Shown here one piece after another: positions 20,201 through 27,638 of a DNA stretch of 64,000 bases; positions within the stretch are counted from its first letter, which is position 1, and every line of letters starts with the position of its first letter. The stretch is from Flectobacillus sp. BAB-3569. GTDB taxonomy: Bacteria > Bacteroidota > Bacteroidia > Cytophagales > Spirosomataceae. The stretch covers positions 124,001 through 188,000 of the forward strand of contig NZ_NJFZ01000006.1 of assembly GCF_002270355.1 (NCBI RefSeq), given 5' to 3'. Under the pieces are notes generated by a model that saw nothing but the letters and a program-made list of their open reading frames with translations, had not been told where the DNA came from and did no database searches. A program made the position numbers and the translations under genes.

Positions 20201-20790
20201 ATGCCATTATCCTAAAGGCCAATTGGATGAAAACTAGTTATCTCGAAAACCAAGGAAATGGTAAGTTTAAGATAAAAGAGTTACCGATACAAGTACAATT
20301 TGCTCCCGTATTTGGGATGGTGGTACAAGATTTTGACCAAGATGGTAATCTGGATGTATTAATGACTGGAAATGATTATGCGACAGAATTAACGGTTGGA
20401 CGTATGGATGCCTCTCAGGGAAATATCCTAAAAGGCGATGGTAAAGGAGGGTTTACAGTACTACCAATTAATCAAAGCGGTTATCGTGTAACTGGAGATG
20501 CCAAAGCATTAGTAGAACTTCAGTCAGCAAAAGGAAGTTTGTTAACTGTTACATCTCAAAATAGAGATAAATTGAAGTTTTTTGAAAGTACAAAGCCATA
20601 CAAGATGTTCAAACTGGCACCAAATGAAAATAGTGCATTGTTGAGCCTTAAAAATGGTAAAACTCGGAAGGTAGAAATTCCTTATGGCTCATCATTCTTG
20701 TCACAATCGGCTCATAAACTCATGGTAGGAAGTGATGTCATAAAAGCACAAGCAATGAATGAAAAGGGTCAGAAACGAATGTTAAACTAG
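17242..20790 (+). CDS. VCBS/FG-GAP repeat lipoprotein with ASPIC/UnbV domain
   Basis: This is a 1182-residue predicted surface lipoprotein with its lipobox Cys near residue 20 (WQVSC). It carries many FG-GAP/VCBS calcium-binding repeats, seen as DFNNDSLPDVYFTGN, DYDNDGDLDLYV, DINRDGWKDIYVTND, DFDNDGDMDYIAGN and more, which fold as beta-propeller blades. In the middle (about residues 525-600) is an ASPIC/UnbV domain (GYGAWVEISY, YLSSVDPTAHFGLG, VKVIWQNG). Such proteins often stand beside susCD pairs in Bacteroidota and are thought to bind or process glycans or proteins at the surface; no enzymatic function is established. It starts 85 bp after susD, behind that gene's terminator, so it may have its own promoter or depend on read-through. 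Confidence 0.9.
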   Translation: MKKLLRLCICLLPVVWQVSCTNDGTLFTQLNAEDTGITFSNRITESDTMNVLTFEYINNGGGVAVGDFNNDSLPDVYFTGNMVSNKLYLNKGDFKFDDVTAKAGVDGAKKWCSGVAIVDINNDNKLDIYVCATAKKVASERANLLYVNQGVDKNNVPIFKEMAQEYGIADTTHTTNAAFFDYDNDGDLDLYVLVNEMDDTRFPNKYHEKIVDGSSKRTDRLYRNDWDPIKKHPVYTDVSKQAGIQIEGYGLGLNITDINRDGWKDIYVTNDYLTNDLLYINNHDGTFTDQASLYFKHTSYSAMGNDVSDINNDGLVDIIALDMMPESNYRKKMMTPANNYVTYQNNEQYGYGYQYPRNTLQVNLGKDPYSQRPLFSEVGLLAGVSETDWSWTPMVTDFDNDGLRDIIITNGYPRDVTDQDFIAYRASMSSIMTRMMLLDSIPSVKIKNFAYKNKGNLKFEEVTESWGITEPSFSNGAAYADLDNDGDLDYIVNNINDSASVFRNNVVQQKPNESNYLKVQLKGGKDNVQGYGAWVEISYANDQKQVYEYTPYRGYLSSVDPTAHFGLGKTQTVKEVKVIWQNGKGQVFKNVKANKTLYVDEAQAQVLPDEKEKAVNPLLVDITDVINTGYIHQEQDIIDFNVQKLLPHKFSQFGPALAVGDVNGDGLDDIFVGGASQYKGRFLLQNTTGKFEVKDFLPGLEGKEKLSEDMGVLLFDAEKDGDLDLYVVSGSYEFPAGDQNYKDHLFINDGKGHFQSADQAIPALLKSGSCIKAVDYDRDGDLDLFIGGRVEPGAYPKPVNSYILRNEAPLVKFTDVTAQVAPQLNQVGLICDALWTDYDNDGWMDLALAGEFMPVTFLKNQNGKLTSAQETGIESYKGWWNSLCGGDFDNDGDMDYIAGNLGLNSLNRASDSNPITVYAKDFNNDGHYDAIPTVFYKDLDGVRKEFPFNTRDDLAKQFIQTRQRFDSYAKYAKATINEVLKPEELKDAIILKANWMKTSYLENQGNGKFKIKELPIQVQFAPVFGMVVQDFDQDGNLDVLMTGNDYATELTVGRMDASQGNILKGDGKGGFTVLPINQSGYRVTGDAKALVELQSAKGSLLTVTSQNRDKLKFFESTKPYKMFKLAPNENSALLSLKNGKTRKVEIPYGSSFLSQSAHKLMVGSDVIKAQAMNEKGQKRMLN

Positions 20791-20792
20791 AT

Positions 20793-20830
20793 TAAAATAG
20801 AAAAGGGGCTTACGCCCCTTTTCTATTTTA
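20793..20830. terminator. Bidirectional terminator, UnbV lipoprotein / PBP1A
   Basis: A 16-bp perfect stem (AAAATAGAAAAGGGGC / GCCCCTTTTCTATTTT) with a 4-nt loop between the convergent genes. Confidence 0.92.
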
Positions 20831-20832
20831 AT

Positions 20833-23154
20833 TCAAAAACCATCTTCATCTTTAGGTTTTACTGTTGGTGGTTGCACTTGCGTTGAATCACTTGGCGCAG
20901 CATAACAGTTAATATCTACCCCATCAGGCTTGTTAAATGGCCCTTTTTTATATCCTGCAATCCGAAGCGAAGGGTCGGCATATACTTTATCCATAAACAT
21001 AGCATACGCAGGCATAGCCATTTTGGCACCTTGCCCTAGACTAATACTACGAAAGTGAATACTACGGTCATCTCCACCTACCCATACACCGCCAACTAAA
21101 CTTTGTGTTACGCCCATAAACCAACCATCTGAATAGTTGGATGTAGTCCCTGTTTTAGCCCCTATCTCATTTCCTTGCGCGCAACTATAACGACGTAACC
21201 CTTCAGCAGTACCTCCAGGCTCTTGAACAGCACCCTGAAGCATATGTACCATTTTATAGGCAGTTTCTTTATTCATAACTTGCTTCGTTGTTGTTTCAAA
21301 ACGGCGAAGTTCGTTCCCATTTTTATCTTCAATGCTTAGAATCAAAAGAGGCTCAATACGATAGCCTTCATTCACAAATGAGCAGTAAGCATCTACTTGC
21401 TCAAATATTGAGACCTCGCTGGCACCCAAACATAAGGCTGGTGTTTCGTTCAAAGGACTTGTAATACCAACTCGGTGAGCAAACTCTGCTACTTTTTGAG
21501 GCCCTAGTTGTTTCATTAGTTTTGCCGAAACAGTATTGATAGAACGCGCCATTGCTCTACGCAAAGACATACTTTGGTACGAGTATTTACCATCAGAGTT
21601 TTGTGGTGTCCAAGATTTCATGATACCATCTTCCTGTCCGAAGGTAACAGGTTCGTCCACAACATAATCACATGGCGTTACAATGTCACTTTCGATAGCA
21701 GAGGCGTATACAAAAGGTTTGAAGGTAGAGCCTGGTTGGCGCTTACTCTGACGAACGTGATCATACTTAAAGTACTTAAAATTAATACCACCTACCCATG
21801 CTTTAACGTGACCATTATTAGGATCCATTGCCATGAAGCCAGCATTCAAAATTCTTTTATAATAATTCAAAGAATCTAAAGGCGACAGTGTTGTGTCTTT
21901 TTCTCCTTGCCACGAAAATACGGTCATACGGACAGGTTTCTTGAGTACTTCCCACACTTTATCTTCGTCTCCATCCATTTCCTCCATCAGTTGACGATAA
22001 CGATCGGTACGTTTCATGGCATCTTTTAAGAAGCCTTTGATTTCACGCATGTGCTCGTCAACCCAAGGATTACGACCCTTCCAGTGTTCATAAAACTTCT
22101 TTTGCTGAGCCATCATGTGCTCGCGCATCGACTCTTCAGCATATTGCTGCATACGAGAATCAAGCGTTGCATGAATTTTTAAACCACTAGTGTAAAGGTT
22201 TAGCTGCTCGTCATCGCCACGACTTTGATTGAGATCTTCAATAATGGCTAACAACTGCTTTTTAATAGCTTCTCTAAAATAAGGAGCTAAACCTGTATTA
22301 TGGTTCTCAACTTTGAATTTCAATAATATCGCTTGGTTTTGAAGGTCTTGAGCTTCAGATTCTGGTAGATACCCATACTTCACCATTTGTGCCAAAACAG
22401 TATTTCTACGAATCAAACATTTTTCTGGGCGCCTTCTTGGATCGTAAAGATTAGGGTTTTGTAACATTCCTATCAATGTAGCAGCTTCATTGACGCTCAC
22501 ATTGCCTACTTCTTTACTGAAATAAGTCTTACAAGCTACTCTGATTCCATAAGCATTATTACCAAACTCCACCTCGTTGAGGTACATTTTCATGATTTCT
22601 TGTTTGGTATATCTACTTTCCAAACGGATAGCTAAAATCCATTCTTTCGTTTTGGCAATTACAGTACTTATTTTAGGAATACGCATCAATAGACCTTTAT
22701 ATTCCATGCCCTCTTCAGCCGATTCTGCGCTACGTGTATTGAAAAGGTTTTTGGCTAATTGCTGTGTAATCGTACTACCACCACCTGCCGTACCAAAACT
22801 GGTCACAACACGGAATGTACTACGCAAATCTATACCAGAGTGCTTAGCAAAACGAGCATCTTCTGTTGCCATCAAAGCATTGATGATATTGGGCGAAAGC
22901 TCTTCAAATTCTACTGGACTACGGTTTTCCCTGAAATATTTGGTAAGCTCAACGCCATCTTCTGAAATCAAAACGGAGGCTAATTGGCTTTTAGGGTTTT
23001 CGAGTTCTTGGAGACTAGGCATTCCTCCAAACAACCAGAAGAAGTTATAGTTAACAGCTAGAACGTATAAAACAAGTGCAATAAAACCACGAATAGACCA
23101 TTTCCAGAGGCTTTGAATGGTACGTTGGTATTTACCGGGTTGGAGTTTTATCAT
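20833..23154 (-). CDS. Bifunctional penicillin-binding protein 1A
   Basis: A class A PBP that polymerises and crosslinks peptidoglycan at the outer face of the inner membrane. One N-terminal membrane helix lies at about residues 20-42. The GT51 transglycosylase follows (about 60-240) with EDARFAKHSGID and GGGSTITQQLAKNLFN. The transpeptidase domain has its active-site SxxK in QPGSTFKPFVYAS, SxN in RSINTVSAK and KTGTTSNYSDGWF. The length of 773 residues is standard. The C-terminus is a short acidic tail (KPKDEDGF). The gene stands alone between terminators. Either mrcA or ponA would be used as a symbol, so I leave it blank. Confidence 0.95.
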   Translation of the reverse strand: MIKLQPGKYQRTIQSLWKWSIRGFIALVLYVLAVNYNFFWLFGGMPSLQELENPKSQLASVLISEDGVELTKYFRENRSPVEFEELSPNIINALMATEDARFAKHSGIDLRSTFRVVTSFGTAGGGSTITQQLAKNLFNTRSAESAEEGMEYKGLLMRIPKISTVIAKTKEWILAIRLESRYTKQEIMKMYLNEVEFGNNAYGIRVACKTYFSKEVGNVSVNEAATLIGMLQNPNLYDPRRRPEKCLIRRNTVLAQMVKYGYLPESEAQDLQNQAILLKFKVENHNTGLAPYFREAIKKQLLAIIEDLNQSRGDDEQLNLYTSGLKIHATLDSRMQQYAEESMREHMMAQQKKFYEHWKGRNPWVDEHMREIKGFLKDAMKRTDRYRQLMEEMDGDEDKVWEVLKKPVRMTVFSWQGEKDTTLSPLDSLNYYKRILNAGFMAMDPNNGHVKAWVGGINFKYFKYDHVRQSKRQPGSTFKPFVYASAIESDIVTPCDYVVDEPVTFGQEDGIMKSWTPQNSDGKYSYQSMSLRRAMARSINTVSAKLMKQLGPQKVAEFAHRVGITSPLNETPALCLGASEVSIFEQVDAYCSFVNEGYRIEPLLILSIEDKNGNELRRFETTTKQVMNKETAYKMVHMLQGAVQEPGGTAEGLRRYSCAQGNEIGAKTGTTSNYSDGWFMGVTQSLVGGVWVGGDDRSIHFRSISLGQGAKMAMPAYAMFMDKVYADPSLRIAGYKKGPFNKPDGVDINCYAAPSDSTQVQPPTVKPKDEDGF

Positions 23155-23227
23155 GGGTTAATAATTATGACTTGAGTCGTTTATATGAGTTGGAAATGTT
23201 TAAATAGGGAAGTATTTCTGAAAGTTG

Positions 23228-23300
23228 ACTCTTAACTTCCGAAATCTACTATCTAAAATCAGCAATTAGGGAAATTCGCTTTTACAAATTTAAAAATTTA
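23228..23300. repeat. Fragment of a dispersed intergenic repeat (CTTCCGAAATCTA family)
   Basis: CTTCCGAAATCTACTATCTA here resembles CTTCCGAAATCTAACATCTG at 56891 onward and, on the other strand, the block near 62578-62605. Fragment only; no terminal repeats are seen here. Confidence 0.45.
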
Positions 23301-23393
23301 ATACATATACGCTTGATTTGGCAGAAAAGTATGCGAATCTGCCATAATTATTGAGTAAATGGATAATTACTAAAGAGATATCTTTCGTAAATA

Positions 23394-24047
23394 TCAATGT
23401 CTATTTACCAATAAACCTTTTTGACTCAAATGAGGGTATTTAGTTTCAAAATACCTTTGATAGATTTTAATAGCTAAAATAGCACTGATTATGCCGACGA
23501 TAGAACCTCCTAATAAGTCCTCAGGAAAGTGCTGAAAAAGATAAGGTCTAGAATAGGCTGCTGTGATTGCCAATGTAAGAAATATAGGATTGATCATCGG
23601 CTTTTTGGCAAAAAATACCCAAAGCGTAAAAATACAAAATGCGCTGGTCGTATGACCTGATGGAAAACTATTGAATCCATGAAGCTCAACGCCACTCACG
23701 TATTTCCATGGGTATGATACATCTTTAAAAAACTCACTTGGTCGTAAGGTTTGAAACGAAAATTTTAAACCTTGTGAAATAAGTGTACTGACTGCAAATG
23801 CTATAACTCCTATAAATGCTTGTTCGTATTTGAATACTAACCAAACCAAAATCATGGTAACAAAAAACCATCCTTCCCCCAACTGAGTAGCGCACCAGAA
23901 AAAAGTATCCGACCAAATAGTGCGATGAGAGTTAATCCAAACCATTTGTTCAAACTTTGGCGTTTGTAAAACCCATCCCAAGCACACAAGCCACATTAGT
24001 ATAAAAGGAACAAAAAAAGAGAGATTATTTTTCAAAAGATTTTTCAT
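23394..24047 (-). CDS. PAP2-family membrane phosphatase
   Basis: An integral membrane phosphatase of the PAP2 superfamily. All three catalytic motifs are visible: KFSFQTLRP (KX6RP), FPSGHTTS (PSGH) and SRPYLFQHFPEDLLGG (SRX5HX3D). About six membrane helices fit the 217 residues. Family members act on undecaprenyl pyrophosphate (recycling the cell-wall lipid carrier), phosphatidylglycerol phosphate or phosphatidic acid; the sequence alone does not decide. The nearby PBP1A gene (239 bp away) makes a role in undecaprenyl-PP recycling attractive but unproven. Confidence 0.88.
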   Translation of the reverse strand: MKNLLKNNLSFFVPFILMWLVCLGWVLQTPKFEQMVWINSHRTIWSDTFFWCATQLGEGWFFVTMILVWLVFKYEQAFIGVIAFAVSTLISQGLKFSFQTLRPSEFFKDVSYPWKYVSGVELHGFNSFPSGHTTSAFCIFTLWVFFAKKPMINPIFLTLAITAAYSRPYLFQHFPEDLLGGSIVGIISAILAIKIYQRYFETKYPHLSQKGLLVNRH

Positions 24048-24218
24048 AACTGCAAAGTTCGTAAAAATTGAGCCTCCTTCAAACTCCCCTGTTTTGATAG
24101 TAGACCAAATATGGTTGAACCTATCAGTATAGTAAGTGGTTCATTGCCTGAGAATTAATAAAAAATCTTTTTCTCAAAAGTATTGCTTCGAATTGTTGTC
24201 ATTTTCAAAAAAAGTCTC

Positions 24219-24226
24219 TAATTTTG
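24219..24226 (+). promoter_or_regulatory. -7 promoter element for the DUF177-rpmF unit
   Basis: TAATTTTG matches TANNTTTG exactly and is followed by GCAG, a context repeated before plsX. TTGTTGTC about 20 bp upstream could be a degenerate -33. Transcription would start near 24232, giving a leader of about 105 nt. Confidence 0.6.
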
Positions 24227-24231
24227 CAGTC

Positions 24232-24339
24232 TTTTCGGGATAACCTAGCTTTAGGTTAGCTCAAAAGTATGCGTACAATACTGCGTGCACGGTGACATAG
24301 AGTATCCAAACCGCGTCTGTTGGACAGACCTTTATTTGA
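24232..24339 (+). other. Structured mRNA leader of the DUF177-rpmF unit
   Basis: Three short hairpins are visible in a row: TAACCT/AGGTTA near 24241-24260, AGTAT/ATACT near 24267-24283 and GTCTGT/ACAGAC at 24314-24328, the last ending just 11 nt before the TTG start. It matches no riboswitch I know. It could be a ribosomal-protein leader or simply a structured 5' UTR. Confidence 0.35.
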
Positions 24340-24615
24340 TTGAAAGCCTTGAAAAAGAATTATTTAGCAAATTATAAAATTGATATTTTTCGCCTCGACA
24401 ACAAGCAGTATGTGCATGAGTTTGAGGGCGACAATCAGTTTTTTGCTGAGTTTGAGCAAGATGAAATCGGTAAAGGAAACTTCAAAGCAAAAGTAACTTT
24501 AGATAAATCAGAAACGATGATTCAGTTACTTTACGAAATTGAAGCAGTCGTAGAATTGACCTGTGATAGAAGCCTAGAACAGTTTGATTATCCTATCAGC
24601 ATCACAAAAAAATGA
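24340..24615 (+). CDS. DUF177 (YceD-like) protein, N-terminal frame
   Basis: DUF177/YceD proteins are small cytosolic proteins encoded before rpmF in most bacteria and linked to 23S rRNA processing and ribosome assembly. This frame gives the first 91 residues (YKIDIFRLDN, FAEFEQDEIGKGNFKAKVTLDK, IEAVVELTCDRSLEQFDYPIS) and then stops. In related species the protein is one chain of about 180-220 residues. The start is TTG at 24340, because an in-frame stop lies just before it. The frame ends in a run of seven A (24606-24612) read as aca aaa aaa tga; a -1 shift on this heptamer continues exactly into the next frame. The normally paired second Cys of the C-x-x-C motif is Ser here (CDRSLEQF). Confidence 0.85.
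   Translation: MKALKKNYLANYKIDIFRLDNKQYVHEFEGDNQFFAEFEQDEIGKGNFKAKVTLDKSETMIQLLYEIEAVVELTCDRSLEQFDYPISITKK
24606..24612 (+). other. A_AAA_AAA slippery heptamer joining two frames
   Basis: The seven A are phased as A AAA AAA in the upstream frame, the canonical X XXY YYZ -1 slip site. The TGA stop comes next, and the shifted frame reads ATG ATT TTG. The same place also forms an ATGA stop/start overlap. Alternatives are transcriptional slippage, plain re-initiation, or an assembly error in the homopolymer. Confidence 0.65.
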
Positions 24616-25004
24616 TTTTGAAGTTTGCAGATAGAACAGAAGAAGTCACAGATGAACTGATGTTAATTGATCGCCATGTACAACAGATTAATGTTGCGCA
24701 AGATATATTCGACTTCATCTTTTTAGAAATTCCAATAAAGAGATTGCACCCCAAATTTGTTCAAGAAGAAGTAGAAGGGTTCGACGAGGAAGATGAAGAT
24801 GATGAAGATTGGGATGACGACGATTTGCTTTGGGAAGATGAAGAAGGAGAGTTTGTTTATACCACAGGAGGCGGGGACGATGATGACGAGGACGAAGAAG
24901 AATATGAAGAGGAAGAAGAGGAAGAAAGTTCAGAAGACAACTCAGAAGCGCCAATAGACCCACGTTGGGCTATATTGAAGAATTTGAAAAATAATCAAAA
25001 TTAA
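24612..25004 (+). CDS. DUF177 (YceD-like) protein, C-terminal frame
   Basis: This frame supplies the second half of a DUF177 protein: MILKFADRTEEVTDELMLID, then INVAQDIFDFIFLEIPIKRLHP, the family's central helix, then a very acidic stretch (about residues 58-115, mostly Asp and Glu), and the usual ending PIDPRWAILKNLK. It overlaps the upstream frame by ATGA. As a -1 fusion the product would be 221 residues. It could instead be made separately by coupled re-initiation at the ATG. The acidic tail is normal for Bacteroidota members of this family. rpmF follows after 66 bp. Confidence 0.85.
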   Translation: MILKFADRTEEVTDELMLIDRHVQQINVAQDIFDFIFLEIPIKRLHPKFVQEEVEGFDEEDEDDEDWDDDDLLWEDEEGEFVYTTGGGDDDDEDEEEYEEEEEEESSEDNSEAPIDPRWAILKNLKNNQN

Positions 25005-25070
25005 TTTTAGAGCAAGAAGCTCTCATACATAAGTTAAGTAACAACGTAACAAAATAACGGAAATAAGAAA

Positions 25071-25265
25071 ATGGCACATCCTAAACGAAGACATTCGACA
25101 ACTCGCAGAGATAAGAGACGTTCACATGATTTTGCTACTCCAAAAGCAATCACTGTAGACCCAACTACTGGCGAAATTCACTTGCGTCACCGTGCACACG
25201 TATTCGAAGGTAACCTTTACTACAAAGGTAAAATGGTAGTAGAAGGTTATGCTGCACAAGCGTAA
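25071..25265 (+). CDS. rpmF: 50S ribosomal protein L32
   Basis: A 64-residue ribosomal protein of the large subunit. [21 protein letters not shown] is the standard basic N-terminus. The zinc-ribbon cysteines of the C+ form of L32 are absent: the chain has no Cys at all ([22 protein letters not shown]), so this is a C- type that does not bind zinc. The order DUF177-rpmF-plsX-fabH is conserved across bacteria and couples ribosome and fatty-acid genes. Confidence 0.97.
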   Translation: MAHPKRRHSTTRRDKRRSHDFATPKAITVDPTTGEIHLRHRAHVFEGNLYYKGKMVVEGYAAQA

Positions 25266-25331
25266 TTGACACAATATTTTAGGTATTAAATAGGCTAAAG
25301 TTTCTGATTATCAGGGGTATAGCTAATAAGT

Positions 25332-25356
25332 GTGTTTTTTGATATATAAAAAACAC
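25332..25356 (+). other. Small palindrome between rpmF and plsX
   Basis: GTGTTTTTT / AAAAAACAC with a 7-nt loop. It is AT-rich and followed by an A-run, not a T-run on this strand, so its effect on transcription is doubtful. Confidence 0.3.
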
Positions 25357-25388
25357 AAAAAAATACTGTTTTCAACTTCTTAAAATGC

Positions 25389-25396
25389 TATTTTTG
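25389..25396 (+). promoter_or_regulatory. -7 promoter element for plsX
   Basis: TATTTTTG followed by CAG matches the TANNTTTG consensus, 34 bp before the plsX start codon. Confidence 0.55.
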
Positions 25397-25429
25397 CAGT
25401 TACCAATTTTGCGTAAACAAAAATAACCA

Positions 25430-26371
25430 ATGAATATAGGAGTTGATGCAATGGGCGGCGACTTCGCCCCGCAAGCCATAGTTGAAGGAGCAGTATTAGC
25501 AGCTAATGAGTTGCCCGAAGGTGTGACAATCGTATTGATTGGTCAAACAGAGGCAATTCAAACAGTTCTTGATAAACAAAATTATACGGGATCAAACATT
25601 AAAATTGTGGAGGCTAACGAAACAATTGAAATGGGTGAACATCCTGTAAAAGCCTTACAAGCTAAACCCAATTCCAGCATCGGAGTTGGGTTTAAACTTT
25701 TAAAGACAGGTGAAATCGATTCATTTGGCTCAGCAGGTAATACTGGTGCGATGATGGTTGGGTCACTTTTCTCGATAAAGGCAATTGAAGGTGTTCAGCG
25801 CCCAGCAATCGCTGGCTTTGCGCCTCAAACCAACGGCAAAATGGCCGTAATGGTAGATATTGGTGCAAATGCTGACGTAAAACCTGAAATGCTTGAGCAA
25901 TTCGGCTTGTTAGGTTCTATTTATTACCAAGCTACTACAGGAGAAGAAAACCCTAAAGTAGGTTTGATGAACATTGGCGAAGAAGCCGAAAAAGGCTCGC
26001 TCATTGCTCAACAAGCTCACAAACTAATGAAGGAAAATGCTAAAATGAACTTCATTGGTAATATCGAAGGAAAAGATTTCTTCAAGGGTAAAGCTGATGT
26101 AATTGTTACAGATGGCTTTACAGGAAATATTCTTTTGAAAATGGGTGAATCATTGTACGGCATAATGAAAGATCAAGGAGTTGAAACAAGTTTCCTTGAC
26201 AAAACAAATTATGAAGCAGTAGGAGGTAGTCCAATCGTTGGAGTAAATGGCAATGTTATCATCGCTCATGGAGCTTCATCGGCCAAAGCTATCAAAAATA
26301 TGATTCATCTTTCTACTAAAATTGTAGAATCTAAAGTTACAGAAAAGATCAAAGAAGCACTTAGTGCATAG
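25430..26371 (+). CDS. plsX: Phosphate acyltransferase PlsX
   Basis: PlsX makes acyl-phosphate from acyl-ACP, the acyl donor for PlsY at the start of phospholipid synthesis; it is a peripheral membrane enzyme. Family signatures: MNIGVDAMGGDFAPQAIVEGA at the N-terminus, SFGSAGNTGAMMVGSLF, VDIGANADVKPEML and VTDGFTGNILLKMGE. The length of 313 residues is normal. fabH follows after 84 bp, as in many bacteria. Confidence 0.97.
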   Translation: MNIGVDAMGGDFAPQAIVEGAVLAANELPEGVTIVLIGQTEAIQTVLDKQNYTGSNIKIVEANETIEMGEHPVKALQAKPNSSIGVGFKLLKTGEIDSFGSAGNTGAMMVGSLFSIKAIEGVQRPAIAGFAPQTNGKMAVMVDIGANADVKPEMLEQFGLLGSIYYQATTGEENPKVGLMNIGEEAEKGSLIAQQAHKLMKENAKMNFIGNIEGKDFFKGKADVIVTDGFTGNILLKMGESLYGIMKDQGVETSFLDKTNYEAVGGSPIVGVNGNVIIAHGASSAKAIKNMIHLSTKIVESKVTEKIKEALSA

Positions 26372-26455
26372 TGAGTGTTCCTGCCAACTACCGTGTTGTG
26401 CTTGAAGGCACTTCACATGACGCTAGTTCGCAGGGCACTATTTATATTATTGAAC

Positions 26456-27445
26456 ATGACAAAGATCATTGCAGCAATTACAGGCGTTCAGGGGTATGTG
26501 CCAGAGGAAGTTTTAACTAACGCCGACTTAGCAAAAATTGTTGATACCACTGATGAATGGATAATTTCCCGTACAGGTATTAAAGAACGCCGCATCTTGC
26601 GCGGAGAAGGTCAAGGTACTTCGGTCATGGGAGCTGAAGCTGTAAGGAAACTATTGGAAAAAACCAATACGAAACCTGAAGAGGTAGATTTGTTGATTTG
26701 CGCTACAGTAACTCCTGATCATTTTTTCCCATCAACAGCCAACTTGATTTGTGATAAAGTAGGTATTTCATTCAATGCTTCCTACGACATCGCAGCTGCT
26801 TGCTCAGGCTTTTTGAATGCCTTGGTAACTGGTGCAATGTTTATTGAATCAGGTCGTTATAAGAAGGTGATTGTTGTAGGCGCCGATAAAATGTCAGCTA
26901 TTGTTGACTACACAGACCGTTCTACTTGCGTATTGTTCGGCGACGGTGCAGGTGCTGTAATGCTTGAGCCTAGTTCAGACGGTTTAGGTCTTCAAGATTT
27001 TATCTTAAAATCTGATGGGTCAGGTGCTAGCCACTTGATTCAGAAGGGTGGAGGTAGTGCATATCCTCCAACGCACGAAACCATTGATAATAAATGGCAT
27101 CATATCCATCAGGAAGGTCAAGCTGTATTTAAGTTTGCCGTAACTCGTATGGCAGATGTTTCAGCCGAAATTATGGAGCGTAATAATCTTTCTGGTGATG
27201 ATGTAGCCTTTTTGGTACCACATCAGGCCAATAAAAGAATTATTGATGCTACAGCCAACCGAATGGGTGTTGGTCCTGAAAAAGTAATGCTCAATATTCA
27301 TAAGTACGGAAATACCACTGCCGCTACCATTCCTTTGTGTTTGTGGGACTATGAAAGTCAGCTCAAAAAAGGTGATAATCTTATTCTTGCTGCATTTGGT
27401 GGAGGCTTTACTTGGGGGAGTGTTTACCTCAAATGGGCGTACTAA
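26456..27445 (+). CDS. fabH: 3-oxoacyl-ACP synthase III
   Basis: FabH condenses acetyl-CoA (or a branched acyl-CoA) with malonyl-ACP to begin fatty-acid elongation. The catalytic triad is visible: Cys in AAACSGF, His in VPHQANKRI and Asn in [10 protein letters not shown]. The ATG at 26456 gives the normal N-terminus [22 protein letters not shown]-like start and 329 residues; an open frame extends back to 26375 but adds 27 residues with no family counterpart. It lies downstream of plsX and ends at a terminator before efp. Confidence 0.97.
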   Translation: MTKIIAAITGVQGYVPEEVLTNADLAKIVDTTDEWIISRTGIKERRILRGEGQGTSVMGAEAVRKLLEKTNTKPEEVDLLICATVTPDHFFPSTANLICDKVGISFNASYDIAAACSGFLNALVTGAMFIESGRYKKVIVVGADKMSAIVDYTDRSTCVLFGDGAGAVMLEPSSDGLGLQDFILKSDGSGASHLIQKGGGSAYPPTHETIDNKWHHIHQEGQAVFKFAVTRMADVSAEIMERNNLSGDDVAFLVPHQANKRIIDATANRMGVGPEKVMLNIHKYGNTTAATIPLCLWDYESQLKKGDNLILAAFGGGFTWGSVYLKWAY

Positions 27446-27450
27446 AGTAT

Positions 27451-27509
27451 CAAAACAGTAAACTTCCTAGCTAAATTTCACTAAACTGGGTAGTTTACTG
27501 TTTTTTTTG
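27451..27509 (+). terminator. Terminator after fabH
   Basis: Stem AACAGTAAACT / AGTTTACTGTT enclosing about 27 nt, followed by T8. Confidence 0.8.
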
Positions 27510-27533
27510 TGCTAAGTTCAGAGAACATTTTTG

Positions 27534-27541
27534 TAATTTTG
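27534..27541 (+). promoter_or_regulatory. -7 promoter element for efp
   Basis: TAATTTTG followed by CACA matches TANNTTTG; a T-rich run ending in TTTG lies about 25 bp upstream. The efp leader would be about 90 nt. Confidence 0.55.
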
Positions 27542-27638
27542 CACATTCAAATTTTTGTAATTATCAAATTTGTAACTATTTAGTGTTCAGAAAGCAAAAT
27601 TGCTTATGCTATTTCTTGTTTTCTAAATAATTGAAAAA

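Noticed and set aside
24715-24963. Leu/Pro/His-rich ORF opposite the acidic tail of the DUF177 gene
   Set aside because: It is the mirror of GAA/GAT-rich codons; composition is an artefact and the plus-strand frame has clear family motifs.
26375-26455. Earlier start for fabH
   Set aside because: The added 27 residues have no counterpart in FabH proteins, whose N-terminus matches the ATG at 26456.
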